Part shown: positions 33,094-42,739 of the stretch, in pieces
Layout of the letters: the number at the start of each line of letters is the position of its first letter
How positions within the stretch are numbered: the first letter of the stretch is position 1
DNA from: Linanthus parryae
Taxonomy: Eukaryota; Streptophyta; Magnoliopsida; Ericales; Polemoniaceae
NCBI GenBank assembly: GCA_023055425.1
Contig: JALGPY010000007.1
Coordinates: forward strand, 19,974,001 to 20,038,000
Length of the DNA stretch: 64,000 nt
Direction of reading: 5' to 3'
Notes under the pieces: generated by a model
What the model was told of the DNA's origin: nothing
What the model saw: only the letters and a program-made list of their open reading frames with translations
Databases searched by the model: none
Program-made: the position numbers and the translations under genes

Positions 33094-33745
33094 GTAAATA
33101 TATAAATAATACGGTTGATGAGATACGGTCGACGCGTATCAACTCCCCTCCCGTTTAAAATCGCCTTGTCTTCAAGGCGGATCAGGATGACTGGACCCGA
33201 ATCAAATTGGCGGCGAACATCTTTGAAAGCCTCGCGTTGTAGTCCAAAATAAGCACCAAGCCTAAAATGCCCCATGCCCAAAATAATTAGACCCAAAATA
33301 AATATTAGGCTACAGTAGTGAACTGGGTTGAATTGAGAAACTGGCCTCAACAAGAACAGGCAGTCCAAACTGCAAATTCAGACCCCAGGGGAGTTTCAAC
33401 CCTAGCTAGGTGTGGTTTTGTACTGCTGCCATGGATGTTGGTGAAAGAGACAACGAATTGCGATGGCGTTGCTGATGGCGGATGAAAGGCGTTGGAGGGT
33501 TCGTCGGAGGGCAGTTGGGTGCGCCTGATGCTGGTGGCGGCCGTGATGTGGTCGGAGATCCCCGTGGTTGTGGGGGACGGTGGCTGAACGGGGTCGGGTG
33601 GTTGTGGGTGGTTATCAGGGCCGCCGTTCAAGGCGACGATGACATCAGATTCATCATTGGCCTCCTCGTTCTCTTCCTTGGTTGTCGAAAATGGCAACGG
33701 GGAGAGATGCTATGTGGTCGGGAGTGGCACGACAAAGGTCAGTTG

Positions 33746-34192
33746 CTACTTGGTCGCCATTGACGGATGAAGTAGCAGCGGTGTTGTTGGTGGCGGCTGA
33801 AGGACGACTAACGACACCGTGGGTCTCTGTGGGGGCTGGGAATTGAGCAGATGTGATGTGGTGGTCGCGTCCCCCACGTCGGATAGCAGGGCTGGGGAAA
33901 CCAGCGGTTGCTGGTCGTCGGAATCTTGCGGCGGCTGAGGTTGTTCATCCGGCTGGGTTGTGACAGATGGTGAAGGCGGCGACAGTTGGACCTGTTGGGT
34001 CGCCAGCGGCGGCGTTGGCGGCTGTTCTTCGAATCTGATTATGTCCTGGAGCCGACAAAATTCCTTAGTGGAAATCAATCGATATCGTCTCCCAGTGAGA
34101 GATATTCGTCTCCCACTTGCTTTGAGGCCTGCAAATGCTGGGATGTCATCGATGTCAAGAACGACGCAAGGGTAATCACCCATGTCTGCCAT
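33746..34192 (-). CDS. Gag-like open frame of the short LTR element
   Basis: The 148-codon frame starts MADMGDYPCVVLDIDDIPAF, 22 bases inside the primer-binding site, and has a Pro/Gln/Thr-rich second half. It was translated as the first internal frame, so it sits where gag belongs, but I see no zinc knuckle or known gag motif. It ends PSMATK. Another frame continues to 33347 (DDNHPQPPDPVQPPSP-type sequence) and a last stretch, FDSGPVILIRLEDKAILNGR at 33144-33215, resembles the tail of gypsy pol reading into the purine tract. Function is not established. Confidence 0.4.
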   Translation of the reverse strand: MADMGDYPCVVLDIDDIPAFAGLKASGRRISLTGRRYRLISTKEFCRLQDIIRFEEQPPTPPLATQQVQLSPPSPSVTTQPDEQPQPPQDSDDQQPLVSPALLSDVGDATTTSHLLNSQPPQRPTVSLVVLQPPPTTPLLLHPSMATK

Positions 34193-34477
34193 TAACTCAA
34201 TGAAAGCGCCAGTTGATACATAACGTGATAGTAATTCTATACACTATAAGGTCTCGCACTCACAAAACTGGGTTTTTAACCCAACACACACACACACTTT
34301 GAATATTCTTCTTGATTGATTGGTTGATTATCAAATAATGAAACTACAATTGTTTAAATAGAAATGCTAACCCTAGACAGTTCGACCTAATGGGCTCGGC
34401 CCGATCTACTAACTAATTAAATAAACAACTAATTAAGCAAATTAAATAAATAAACTAACTAACAAATATTAATAATA

Positions 34478-34478
<1 letters not shown>

Positions 34479-34531
<53 letters not shown>
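34479..34531. repeat. (TTA)n microsatellite in the 5' LTR
   Basis: About 17 TTA units, directly preceded by AATATTAATAATAA. The flanking LTR sequence is the same as at 33017-33093, but the repeat has the complementary strand polarity. Confidence 0.95.
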
Positions 34532-34581
34532 AATAGATAAATAACACGGTTGATGAGATACGGTCGACCCGTATCATCATT

Positions 34582-34986
34582 ACTCAATATCAACAAAAGG
34601 GGAGTTAAATATTGAATAAAGTACTATGGGCAAAAATGAAGTTTCATCGCGTCTGCCAACTTCGGTTACTTCTGTGCAAACCCCTGGGCGACCCGTGTAA
34701 TTTGATGAACAATGAGGATATATTTTGCCTATTTACCAAATCACAAAGGGTAGAAAGTGTTAATTGCCCATAGATTTGATGAACAGTCCCAGTGGCAAGT
34801 TTATGGGATATTATCAGCTGCGGAGAAGATTGCTTATTCTATTATACAGTAATGGTTTACTATTACTATCGGACATTTGTTATTGTAAAAAATTGGCGTT
34901 ATGTTCGGTTTTTGTGTTGTTCGTTTCTTGTGACTTCGCCGTCTTACCTCTCAGTTATAACGAGTGACAAGATACCTTTGGGGTTT
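34582..34986. other. No gene seen
   Basis: Unassigned AT-rich sequence. Two overlapping short frames (34764-34989) are rich in Tyr, Leu and Cys and have no recognisable motif. I do not call a gene. Confidence 0.4.
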
Positions 34987-35215
34987 TAGTTGAGTTGGTC
35001 AGGCTTGCATTCGTAAGGCTTTGGGTATTTGGTCAGAGGTCTTAAGTTCAAACTTTGGGACAACCCAATTACTGTTTATTGGTCTTCTCGAGTGTGAGCC
35101 TGTGAGTCCGGATTTTCTCAGACTGGTTTACCTTTCTAGTGTAATTTAAGTCTGATGTACTAGAGTGGGGATTTATCTAAGCGCACCCGAAGAGTAGCGG
35201 CTGCGGATTCCAATG
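34987..35215 (+). mobile_element. tRNA-derived SINE-like unit
   Basis: TAGTTGAGTTGG (34987-34998) fits a pol III A box and AGTTCAAACTT (35045-35055) resembles a B box at normal spacing of about 47 bp. The tRNA-unrelated body runs to AAGAGTAGCGGCTGCGG (35195-35211), a tail like that of known plant SINE families as I remember them. No clear target duplication or poly-A/T tail is visible, so the ends are approximate. Confidence 0.45.
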
Positions 35216-35440
35216 TCATTAAATAAAGGCAATAGAGGCTCAAATGAGAGAAGTTGCTCAAACCTCTTATTGGAGTTTAGAACCCAGGCACCGTTGTTTC
35301 TGAAAGGAGAAAGAGAAAAGAAATAGTAGTCGGGCACCAATTTGTACAAGTCGGGTGGATCAACAAGCAATTTCCTAAATTTTAAACTTCGCTGTCTTTG
35401 AATCCAAAGGTCAGGCCTTGTACACACCGCCCATCACATG
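35216..35440. other. Unassigned sequence with an SSU-rRNA-like 25-mer
   Basis: GGCCTTGTACACACCGCCC at 35414-35432, followed by ATCACA, matches the universal decoding-site region of bacterial/organellar small-subunit rRNA with one change (G to A). The bases around it do not obviously align to rRNA. A minus-strand frame over 35173-35427 is open for 84 codons but unrecognised. It could be an organelle-DNA scrap or coincidence. Confidence 0.3.
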
Positions 35441-35479
35441 GAGTACTCTCTAGAACGAGAGAACTTTTGTGGAAGTTTT

Positions 35480-35775
35480 TGCTCTTTTGGCCTTGTTGTA
35501 ACCGAAAACTCCCAAAGAAACCCCCATTGGAGAACAAATATGAAATTGATCTCGTTTAGAAACAGACGGTACTGCATTGACCTTGTTGAAGCCGAAAAAA
35601 CCCGAAAGAAACTCTCACTGGGAACAAATACGAAATTGATCCTGTTTAGAAGCTGACGGTACCAGTGTCGGTTCTTGAGACAAAAACCGACACTGAGATC
35701 AATTTCGTATTTGTTCCAAGTGAGGGTTTCTTCGGGGTTTTTCGGCTCCAACAAGGCCAATGCAGTGAAAACTTC
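35480..35775. repeat. Foldback with a duplicated arm
   Basis: The word group GGCCTTGTTG..., GAACAAATA(C/T)GAAATTGAT and TTTAGAA(A/G)C.GACGGTAC occurs twice in direct orientation (about 35490-35570 and 35577-35665). It then occurs once inverted (35680-35765: AGATCAATTTCGTATTTGTTCC ... CAACAAGGCC), giving a stem of about 90 bp around GTGTCGGTTCTTGAG. It resembles a MITE or a young inverted duplication. No coding content. Confidence 0.65.
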
Positions 35776-35909
35776 TAACTTTTGTGAGGGCTTTCCAAAC
35801 TGGGCTTTCCAAACCGGGCTTTTGAAAGCAGGCCTATGCCCTCTATAGACTCTCTCTGCTTTGATAGTAGTCGTTCCAAAGGATGGAGACCCAATTTTCC
35901 GAGTGGCCA

Positions 35910-36147
35910 TGTCGTTTCAAGCAGCACTGTCACTCCGGTTTGATCTCTCTGCAATAGCCGTCAGTTTCTTTGCTCCACAAACCTTCTCGATTTGGCCTGA
36001 GACGGACCATTCCTCGCTAAACCCTACAGTTCCAGTGCGAGGCAGGATTTCACCTCCAGATCCGCCGATTCAACTCAGCCTTCCACGCCTTCCGCCACCG
36101 CCGGAGAGCCAATTGTCCCCGACGAAGAGTTTTCTCTTGCCAAGGTA
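35910..36147 (+). pseudogene. Exon-1-like segment of gene Y, best-preserved copy
   Basis: An ATG at 35910 opens MSFQAALSLRFDLSAIAVSF. A frame offset by one base carries the conserved end STPSATAGEPIVPDEEFSLA ending AAG|GTACTT at 36143. The N-terminal part looks like a plastid transit peptide (Ser-, Ala-, hydrophobic-rich), which is inference. A single frameshift within the exon, or an unrecognised intron, separates start and end. The end resembles, as I recall it, a plastid DUF2854-type protein; treat that as a guess. It is convergent with copy E. Confidence 0.35.
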
Positions 36148-36354
36148 CTTTCCGAAAGGCTTCTTCCGCATAATTATTGCTTTTCATGTGCAAATACTTT
36201 TTGATGTCTTCAGTCTCTGATATCTTTTTTTAGTAATGTGTTATAATATCATAATAACTTGGAGAATCCATAGTATACTAGTAGTTTTAGATCAAGAATC
36301 TATTGAATGAAGAAATCATATCTTGAAAAATGAAGACAGGTTATTTCCCCTCTG

Positions 36355-36595
36355 GTAGCAAATCTGATCAGAGCAAATCAGATGCTCCGTCTTCTAGGTT
36401 TCTTTGTCTTTGAGCAGCTGTCTTCTAGATTTTGATGCCAAATCGATATCCAGAGAGAGCCGTATGGAGTGAAACCCTAACACCTGCATCCGAAATCACC
36501 TCATCTTCTAGGTTTCAGTTTAGCATCGAAGACGGCTGCTAAAGAAAAAAACCTAGAAGACAAAGATTTTGATTTGCTCCGATCAGGTTCAGAGG
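36355..36595. repeat. Foldback element (~240 bp)
   Basis: CTGATCAGAGCAAATCA ... GTCTTCTAGGTTTCTTTGTC near 36365-36410 is mirrored by AACCTAGAAGACAAAGATTT ... GATTTGCTCCGATCAG at 36548-36590, with CAGCTGTCTTC/GACGGCTGC further in. This fits a MITE-like hairpin. No clear target duplication was identified. Confidence 0.5.
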
Positions 36596-36849
36596 CTTGC
36601 TTTTTTCGTGGACGGTAATTGACCATACCTCAGGGGCGTGGCTGTCTCTCAAGATTCAATGACTGCGTTTCAGTAACATGTAGAAAGGCTTATCCACATT
36701 AACAACATTGATAACATGTAGAAGTCCCGAGATAATATAAGCACCTCAAATTTGATAAAAGAAAACATGAACCATATCAGAGGTGATGCAAGTTAAGCAC
36801 CACATTGAAAAGAACAACAGATTTAATCTAGCTACTAAGAGCACTTCTC

Positions 36850-39230
36850 AGCAACCAATACCTTCTTGTAACCCATTTTCACTTGCCTCTTTGAAAGCAG
36901 CACAAAGTTCCAAAAATTGCAAAGCATGGCCAATGTATTCTGGTGGTACGCTGATGCCAACTACAGATGTTCAGGGCCAGCCCAAGGGGGAGGCAAATGA
37001 GGGCAGCTGCTTTAGGCCCCAACACTGGTCGGGCCCTGTAATTTATACTAACAGGTAAGGTAAAAATTAAAGTATTTTAATGCATTTGTATCATTGTATT
37101 AATGTTGGTTTAGTGGTAGTTAGTGTTGTTCCCACGAAAGTGACACAGGCTCAACTCTTACAAATGTTTATTTTTTATTTTTTTTTTACTAAAAAAATTC
37201 TGTATTTCAAGACCTTAAAAGTTTTACATGCTTTAGACCCCGAGAGGTCTAGCACCGGCCCTGCAGATGTCAACTCATTGCCTTCTGGCAGTATCGCTTC
37301 AGGTTCATCATGGTTGTTTTTTGCACCCAATCAAAGTAGATGGAAAGGCTTCAACGAACAGGCCTCATTTGACACACCCTTAGACTCATGCTCCTCATCA
37401 CCAGCCTCCTGCCACTTACTATGAGAAATTTGAGGTAGAATGGTCTTCTTCAAGGAAGCCTCAACATCCTGATTTATGTCCTCAACACCCTTTAATGCCT
37501 TTCTCGTCGTTTTCTTTACTCTTTTCACATTAGGTCTTGATTGCAAAGGTAGAGATTGCACAGTTGGATCGACATTTCTAGTCGAGTCATTTTCCTTTCC
37601 CCTTTGTGTTGGGAAAGCAACACCAGTTTCCTAGTAAAGTGAATGTGAAACCGAAACGAGCAAACAATAAATTCAAGGGATCTTAATACTTTTTTCCTGA
37701 GTATTAAATTCGTAACATTCATTTTTGAAAGACTAGCCTTGGTTGGCCTTACACCCACATCCTTGGCGACTTTGTTGCTAGCAACATTTCATGGCCTTTA
37801 AAATGCAGCAGCTCTGAGGCAGAAGAGAAACCACTTCCTTTGGCTTTGTGCACAAGTATACCAGCTCGCTGGTGTCCTCTTTATCTTCCTGGAAAGAGTA
37901 TACAATTTGTTATTCATTGTATGCAGAGACGTCATCAACATTAAGACAAAATCCTAAAGAGAGTTCATGGCTCGCATGCAGACATTGCAGTTGCAGATCT
38001 ACACCTCGGAGAACTCCAGACCTCTAAAACTGCCTTTTCTTCTGCCTTCTCTTCAAATCTGATCAAAACAGGAAAAAAATAGATTCGTGGGACACTTAAG
38101 CTAGCCATATTTCACCCACAAAGTTACTTCTCAAGTAACAAACAAATCATACGAAGTGCTAACCTGTTGAAGAAGCATTTGTGACAAATGTTTATAGTCC
38201 ATGTCTTGCCATTGATCTGGCTTTTACATGATGCCACGAAATCCATGGTTTTTTACGGCACTGCCAAATGATATTAATCAAATACACAAGAAATTAAACC
38301 ACAAACTCATAATAAATTGGTAAATGAAAAAAAAAAGTATGAAATCTGAGAACCCATGCCTTGATGAGCTTGATACACTCAGAGTGCGACAAAGTTAGAA
38401 AGAGTGAGTGGTGCTCCTCCCATAGTAACACTGCGAATCTCAGATCAATGTGAATCCTAATTTTATCAGTTACTTTCTTAGTCAAAGAAAATCCTGAAAT
38501 CTAGCCGCTACCCACACCTTGATGAACTTAATACACTCATAATCCAACAAAGTTAGAAGGAGGTGATGCTCTTCCCATATAAACACTCGGAATCCAACAA
38601 AGCTTTAAAAAGTGAGTGATGCTCTTCCCATATCAACACTCAGAATCTCAGATTAATGTGAGCTCTAATTATATCACTCATTTGCTTAATTGAACTTCAT
38701 CCTCGAATTTAACATCTTTCACACCTTAATGAGCTTAATACACTAATACAAATCATCAGTCCATCTTCAGAACCCTAAAGCATGATTTGTCTACACTCAT
38801 CTCATATAATGATACAGGCTCTCAATTCTTAGATCCTCAATGTTGCCAATCAACGGCAAACTTAAAGAGCAGCTCAGATCTCAGTACACATTTGAGATGT
38901 AATCCATTTATCCATCAATAGGTCCATCGTTTCTAAGAAACCCATGTTAGCAATCAACACAAATGCAAGGTACTGCTCATATCTTATTCCATATACACAA
39001 ATTTCAATATTTATCAACCAATATAAGAAATGGGGTTTATAGGGGTTAGGTACAATTTGATACCTGATGGCAAGTCTTCCCGTTTTCAGAATCGTAGATT
39101 CGACCGCCGACTAGACGGACGCCGGGACACTTGTTTCGCCGGCGGCATGATGACACTGCCGTCGTTTCTTCCTGGGATTGGATTTCCTACGGACTCTGGC
39201 CTTCTTCTCAGAACTTGAAGCCACTGCCAT
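36850..39230 (-). pseudogene. CDCA7-like zinc-finger gene, copy E (diverged pseudogene)
   Basis: Exons on the minus strand are 39230-39064, 38260-38164, 38058-37975, about 37890-37700 and 37637-36850. It is the most diverged copy and keeps some family-like residues lost elsewhere: KTCHQ at the end of exon 1 and ISVPPEYIGHALQFLELCAA at the C-terminus, close to the DDT-like region of plant relatives. Lesions: a frameshift in exon 1 (the KC.GVRLVGGR part is in another frame), loss of one base in CGTCAAAAAA of exon 2, a 4-nt deletion in the ICNC region of exon 3 with a GC donor, and a 292-bp hAT-like MITE in exon 5. It is head-to-head with copy F. Confidence 0.85.
36972..37263. mobile_element. 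hAT-like MITE inserted in exon 5 of copy E
   Basis: The element starts CAGGGCCAGCCC and ends AGCACCGGCCCTG, and is 292 bp. It is flanked by 8-bp repeats CAGATGTT (36964-36971) and CAGATGTC (37264-37271), differing at one base. Removing it restores the ACAGATGTCAACTCATTGCC word seen in the other copies. TIR sequence and TSD length fit the hAT superfamily. Confidence 0.88.
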
Positions 39231-39429
39231 GTGGGAGAGACTGGTTTATTCGCCGATTTGGGTTTCAATGGGTTTGGGAAATGGGAACGACGGGGCGAAG
39301 TTGAAGAATGAGTGAAATTTGGGGATTTTTTTCAGACAGCAACAGAAGTGTTCATTGTCCGATAGGAGGTCCCATTGACAGAAAAATTAATTTTTTGGGA
39401 AAATTGGGTGAGAGAAAACTGAGAATTTA

Positions 39430-39675
39430 AAGGTCTTTCTTCTTGAGTTTGTAATTTTAAGTTACCCCAACATTTGTTTGAGAATTATGTTTTATTTTCT
39501 TGTAAAAGACATTCTTTTCTTCTAATTCATTCTTTCTAACTCACTAGCTCCTTTTTGCTTAAGAAAGATAAAGAAGAAAAGAAATTTCAATTTTTACAAG
39601 AAAGTGGCTGGAAACAACATTCTCAGAACATATTGGGGTAAACATGCAATTCTCAAGAAGAGACTTTTAAAATTC
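39430..39675. repeat. Palindromic divergent promoter between copies E and F
   Basis: Arms 39430-39545 and 39560-39675 are inverted copies (CTTGTAAAAGACATTC.TTTCTTC / GAAGAAAAGAAAT...TTTTACAAG; GAGAATTATGTT / AACATTCTCAG; CAATTTTAAGTTACCCC / GGGGTAAACATGC). The centre lies near 39550. It separates the divergent genes E and F, so it looks like the fusion point of two promoters. A partial version lies before copy B. Confidence 0.75.
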
Positions 39676-39896
39676 CCATTCGCCGCTGCCAAAATATCAA
39701 TTTTCCTCAATTCTCAATTTTCCCACCCAATTTTCCCCAAAAGTCAAATTTACGCGCTGATCAAAATATCGAACAAATAACACTTTGCTCGTTTATGAGA
39801 AAGGCCCCAAATTTCACCTCACTCAACTTTGCTCTGTCGTTTCCATTTCCCAAACCCATTGGAACCCATATCGCCGAACATACCAAACTCCCTCCA

Positions 39897-41833
39897 ATGG
39901 CGTTGGCTTCAAGTTCGACCCCAGTTTCTAAGGTGGCCAGAGCCACTAGGAGTGACGGCAGCAATAAACCAAAGGCCCAGGAAGAAACCGACGGTGGCAT
40001 CAACTAATCCCTGGCACCAAAGCGTAACAAGTGTCCCGGTGTCCGTCTAGCCAACGGTAGAATCTACGATTTTGAAAATGGGAAGACGTGTTTCATCAGA
40101 TATCAAATAAAAACCACTCAATATAAACCCCATTTCTTATATGGGTTGAAAATCGTGTATATAGAATGAGATATGAGATGTTCTTTGCATTTGTGTTGAT
40201 TGTTGACATGGGTCTCTTAGAATTGATGGACCCATTGTTAATTTGATGGATAAATGGATAATCCCAATTGTGTACTGAGATCTGAGCCGCTCTTAGAGTT
40301 TTCCGTTAATTGGAGAACCGAAAAGCGCATATCATTATACGAGTTTGGTGTAGAGAAATCATGCTTTAAGGTTCTGAAGATGGACTGATGATTTGTATTA
40401 CAGTGTATGAAGCTCATTAAGGCGTGGTTAGATTTGAGGATTGGCTTCAATTTAACAAATGAGTTGTATAATTAGAGTCACATTATTCTGAGTGATGATT
40501 TGGGAAGAGCATCACTCACCAATTCCAAATTTGTCGGATTCTGAGTGTTAATATGGGAAGGGCATTACCACTTTCCAAGAGCATCACTCACCAATTCCAA
40601 ATTTGGGAAGAGCATCACTCACCAATTCCAAATTTGTCGGATTCTGAGTTGCTAGCTTTCAGGATTTGTTTCGACTAAGAAAATAACTGATATAATTAGG
40701 GTTCACATCAATTGAGATTCTGACTGTTATTATGGACGGAGAGCATTACTCTTTCTAATTTTTTCGGACTCTGAGCGTATCACGCTCATCAAGGCAAAGG
40801 GTAGTTGTTAGATTGCCTACTATTTTTTTTTTTTCATTAATCTATATATCATGAGTTTTGTGGTTTAATTTATTGGTGTATTTGATTAATATCATTTTGG
40901 AGGGCCGTGAAAAAAACTTGGATTTCGTGGAATCGTGCAAAAACTTTGATTATAATTTATTGGTGTATTTGATTAATCTATATGATTTGTTTGTTACTGG
41001 AGGACTTACCTTGTGGGTGAAATAGGGCTAGCTTGAGGAAATAGTGCCAGCTCAAGCGTTCCATGAATTGATTGAATTTTTCCTCGTTTTGATCAAATAT
41101 GGAGAGAACGCAGAAAAATGGCAGTTTTAAAGGACTGGAGTTGTCCGAGCTGTAGAGGCAACTGCAGTGTCTGCATTAGAGTGTTGTATTCCTTATAGGA
41201 TTTTATCGTACTGTTGATGGCGCTTCTGCATATAGTGAAAGTCAGAATGTATACTTGTTCCAGGTAGAAGAGAGGACGCCAGCCGACTGGTATACTTGTG
41301 CACACAGCTAAAGGAAGCGGTTTCTCTTCTGTCTCAGAGGTGCTCTATGTTAAAGGCCCTGAAAATGTTGCCAGCAACAAAGTCGCCAGGTATGTAGAAG
41401 TAAGGCCAACCAAGACCAGTCTTTCAAACATGATTGTTACGAATTTAATACCTAGAAAGAAGTATTATGATCCCTTGAATTTATTGTCTGCTCATTTCGG
41501 TTTCACGTTCACTGTACTAGGAAACTGCTGTTGCCAACAAAAAGGGGAGAGAAATGACTCGACTAGTAATGTCGATCCAATTTCTACCTTTGTAATTAAG
41601 CCCTAGTGAAAAGAGCAAAGAAAATGAAGAGGGAAGCATTTAAGGGCGTTGAGGACAGAAGTCAGGATGTTGAGATTTCCTTGAAGAAGGCCGTTCCACC
41701 TAAAATTTCTCATTGTAAGCTCAAGGAGGCTGGCGATGAGGACCATGATTCTAAGGGTGTGTCAAATAAGGCCTGTTCCTTGAAGCCTCGCATTGGTAAG
41801 GGAATTCCATCCACCTTAGCGGCGGAAAGTTGA
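39897..41833 (+). pseudogene. CDCA7-like zinc-finger gene, copy F (pseudogene)
   Basis: Exon 1 (39897-40099) has an in-frame stop after EETDGGIN, the extra T near KTC and the lost donor (CATCAG|AT) also found in copy B. Exon 2 is reduced to 40904-40950, followed by a local duplication of TTTATTGGTGTATTTGATTA. Exon 3 (about 41097-41175) has the CAA acceptor and the same 6-nt loss in ICNC as copy B. Exon 4 (about 41267-41463) is open: GSGFSSVSEVLYVKGPENVA. Exon 5 (41521-41833) ends STLAAES. It is a sister of copy B and clearly dead. A repeated AGAGCATCACTCACCAATTC block (40506-40640) lies in intron 1. Confidence 0.88.
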
Positions 41834-42180
41834 TGTCTTGGGAAAGTTGGATGGGAGGAATTGTGAATTTGGGAATATTGACATTTTGACGGCTTTAAAT
41901 GCGAATTTTAAGTCCCTCTTCTGGAGGTTTTAAATGCATGTTTACCCCCAAATATGTTTTGAGGATGATGTTTCCCGCCATTTTTTTTGTAAAAATTGAT
42001 ATTTATTTTCTTTATGCAAAAAGAACTACTCCTTTTTTAACAAATGGTTGATGTGAGTTGGTATCTAATTTGCTTAATTGGTTAGTCAAGTTACCAACAA
42101 TTTTCTGGCTAAACTGGTAGACGGTTTGATCCTTTAAGTACGAAGGTCTAGAGATTTTTGTGCTTTTTTATGATTTTGAA
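41834..42180. other. Inverted promoter-type sequence after copy F
   Basis: 41870-42060 matches, in opposite orientation to copy F, the distal promoter of A/C/D/G copies (AATATTGACATTTTGACGGC, GCATGTTTACCCC, GTTTCCCGCCATTTT). It continues with the shared upstream flank to about 42160, where the block of copy G begins. Confidence 0.55.
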
Positions 42181-42739
42181 GGTCTAGGGAATTCCAATAT
42201 CATGCAACCTAACAAGCGCTATTGAAATTTCAGTTGGCAGCTGGTACTTTCCAAGGAGTTTCTCTTGCCAAGGTACTTTCCAAAAGGGATCTTCTTTAAA
42301 TTGTTGCTATTTATATGCAGAATTGCAGATACTACTTGCTGTCTTCAGTCTGATATCATGTTTAGTAATGTGCTTTAATATAGAGGTTTCCTTGTATATT
42401 GAGATCAAGAATCTATACGATGGAAGGGAAAAAACATGAGCAACATAAGAGCTCAGTTAATGTGATGATCACGTCCTATTTATCTCTCCTTTGGGAGTAC
42501 TATTATTAAACATCTTAGAAAGCAGCAGAACAGGATACATCTACAGAAACAAATCAAAAAGGTTTATCCTAATCAAGAACCTTGATGAACATGTACAAGT
42601 ACAAAATAGTATAGGCACCTCAAATTTGATAAAAGTAAACATGAACCATATCAGAGGTGATGGAAGTTAAGCATCACATTGAAGAAACTACAGATTTAGT
42701 CTAGCAACTAAGAGCACTTGTCAGCAAGTAATACCATTC

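Larger units (their letters stand above)
32745..34576 (-). mobile_element. Complete short non-autonomous LTR retrotransposon
   Basis: The two LTRs are 34214-34576 (5', minus strand) and 32745-33141 (3'). Both start TGATAC on the minus strand (the 5' LTR TGATACGGGTCGACC, the 3' LTR TGATACGCGTCGACC) and share ACTGGGTTTTTAACCCAAC. The 5-bp target duplications TCATT lie at 32740-32744 and 34577-34581. A primer-binding-like ACTGGCGCTTTCA lies next to the 5' LTR (34201-34213), and the purine tract AAACGGGAGGGGAGT next to the 3' LTR. The internal region is only about 1.07 kb, and has no RT, integrase or protease, so the element depends on others for movement. It sits 30 bp after the gypsy LTR end. 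Confidence 0.85.

Noticed and set aside
33006..33368. 120-codon frame ending in a long leucine run
   Set aside because: Leucine codons come from the TAA/TTA microsatellite. Only the short LEDK-like tail is meaningful as part of the LTR element.
35434..35910. 158-codon minus-strand frame
   Set aside because: It spans a foldback with repeated words read in three frames. Peptide repeats (NRINFVFV, NEINFIFV) follow from the DNA repeats.
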